From Streptomyces abyssomicinicus (GTDB lineage Bacteria > Actinomycetota > Actinomycetes > Streptomycetales > Streptomycetaceae), in assembly GCF_008974245.1 (NCBI RefSeq), contig NZ_BBZI01000006.1:370947-408855 (forward strand): DNA of 37,909 bases, written 5' to 3'. A program made the translations under genes and the position numbers. The first letter of the stretch is position 1. Each line of letters opens with the position of its first letter. Shown here in pieces: positions 37,232-37,909 of this stretch. The notes below the pieces were generated by a model. The model worked only from the letters and a program-made list of their open reading frames with translations, was not told the DNA's origin and did no database searches.

Positions 37232-37909
37232 TCAGGAGGCGACGCGGGAGGCGGCGGTGGGTGACGGGGAGCCGACGACCTCGTCCGCGTGCCCGGTGGC
37301 GGAGCCCTTGGCCTTGGCCGGGATCGCCTTGTCGTGCCGCATCGCCGACCAGACCAGTGCGGCCTTGTCCTCGTCGACCAGGACCCGGTTCGGGGCGTCC
37401 GGGTCGTACGCGACCGGCAGTGTGGTCATCGTCATCCTCGACGGGCCGATGTCCTTCAGCCCGCCGGCGAAGGAGGCGAGCGCGGTGACGCTGCCGAGGC
37501 TCTCGTCGGTGGTGACCGACTTGGTGGCGGTGTCGGCGAGGTCGTAGAGCCGCTTGGGGTTGGACAGCACGCCGACCTTCTCGACCTGCTGCGCCAGCGC
37601 CTTGAGGAAGGCCTGCTGCAGCTGGATCCGCCCGAGGTCGGACCCGTCCCCGACGCCGTGCCGGGTGCGGACCAGACCGAGCGCCTGGGTTCCGCTCAGC
37701 CGGTGGGTGCCGGCGTCGAGTCTGAGGTGGCTCTCCGGGTCGGAGATCTTCTCCTTGGTGGTGACCTCGACGCCGCCCAGCGCGTCGACCATCCGCCGGA
37801 AGCCGGTGAAGTCGACCTCGAGGAAGTGGTCGACCCGGACGCCGCTCATCGACTCCACGGTCTTCACCGTGCAGGCCGCCCCGCCGGTCGCGTACGCCGA
37901 GTTGAACAT
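37232..37909 (-). CDS. LytR-CpsA-Psr family protein (N-terminus outside window)
   Basis: 225 residues of the C-terminal part of an LCP protein are visible; the frame runs off the right edge. LCP enzymes attach teichoic acid, arabinogalactan or capsule chains from undecaprenyl-pyrophosphate to peptidoglycan. Family blocks are MFNSAYATGGAACTVKTVE, VRVDHFLEVDFTGFRRMVDAL, and ALGLVRTRHGVGDGSDLGRIQLQQAFL with conserved Arg residues that hold the pyrophosphate. The membrane anchor must lie in the missing part. The Met at the very edge is internal to the LCP domain, not the start. It may act downstream of the WecA-like enzyme 5 kb away. Confidence 0.9.
   Translation of the reverse strand: MFNSAYATGGAACTVKTVESMSGVRVDHFLEVDFTGFRRMVDALGGVEVTTKEKISDPESHLRLDAGTHRLSGTQALGLVRTRHGVGDGSDLGRIQLQQAFLKALAQQVEKVGVLSNPKRLYDLADTATKSVTTDESLGSVTALASFAGGLKDIGPSRMTMTTLPVAYDPDAPNRVLVDEDKAALVWSAMRHDKAIPAKAKGSATGHADEVVGSPSPTAASRVAS

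Overview
The window is a stretch of Streptomyces chromosome. Three things indicate this: very high G+C with GC-rich third codon positions, the Scy/FilP filament protein pair specific to mycelial actinomycetes, and the gene order scy-filP ... nucS ... chiS-chiR-chiC ... atpCDGAHFEBI ... glyA ... prmC-prfA-rpmE. From memory this matches the S. coelicolor region around SCO5397 down to SCO5358; no database was searched. There is no sign of mobile DNA, CRISPR, tRNA or rRNA. This is core, conserved chromosome.

Region 1 (1-8218, + strand): the 3' part of scy and all of filP, encoding two coiled-coil proteins of the hyphal-tip cytoskeleton. A strong terminator follows, then two tandem paralogous ABC-2 exporter cassettes, each an ATPase plus a permease joined by an ATGA overlap. 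Region 2 (8236-15957): single genes on both strands. They are a small Cys/His protein, a luciferase-like flavin oxidoreductase, a protein of unknown function divergent from nucS (mismatch-specific endonuclease), a large membrane-anchored ATPase-like protein with an altered P-loop, a STAS-domain anti-sigma antagonist and a 3-hydroxybutyryl-CoA dehydrogenase. Region 3 (16103-22088): a PduO-type cobalamin adenosyltransferase whose 3' end overlaps a convergent membrane-protein gene, then the chitin-responsive set chiS-chiR-chiC with the classic pair of 12-bp direct repeats in the chiC promoter, and a DUF2550 membrane protein.

Region 4 (22193-30133, - strand): the complete F1Fo ATP synthase operon, transcribed atpI-B-E-F-H-A-G-D-C and closed by a perfect 22-bp stem terminator. 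Two leaders or spacers inside it (before atpA and before atpC) hold conspicuous inverted repeats. Region 5 (30487-37909, - strand): rpmE with its own T-tailed terminator, then prfA-prmC-tsaC-(phosphatase-like)-glyA-like-wecA-like. This joins translation termination, tRNA modification and cell-envelope functions. A 5'-truncated LytR-CpsA-Psr gene runs off the right edge.

No wholly new multi-gene system stands out. The most interesting items are a low-molecular-weight phosphatase homologue whose catalytic cysteine is serine, an ATPase-like membrane protein with Walker-A Lys replaced by Arg, a divergent GlyA homologue, the structured RNA elements in the atp operon, and several promoter -10 boxes 7-8 nt ahead of the start codon that imply leaderless mRNAs, including that of nucS.
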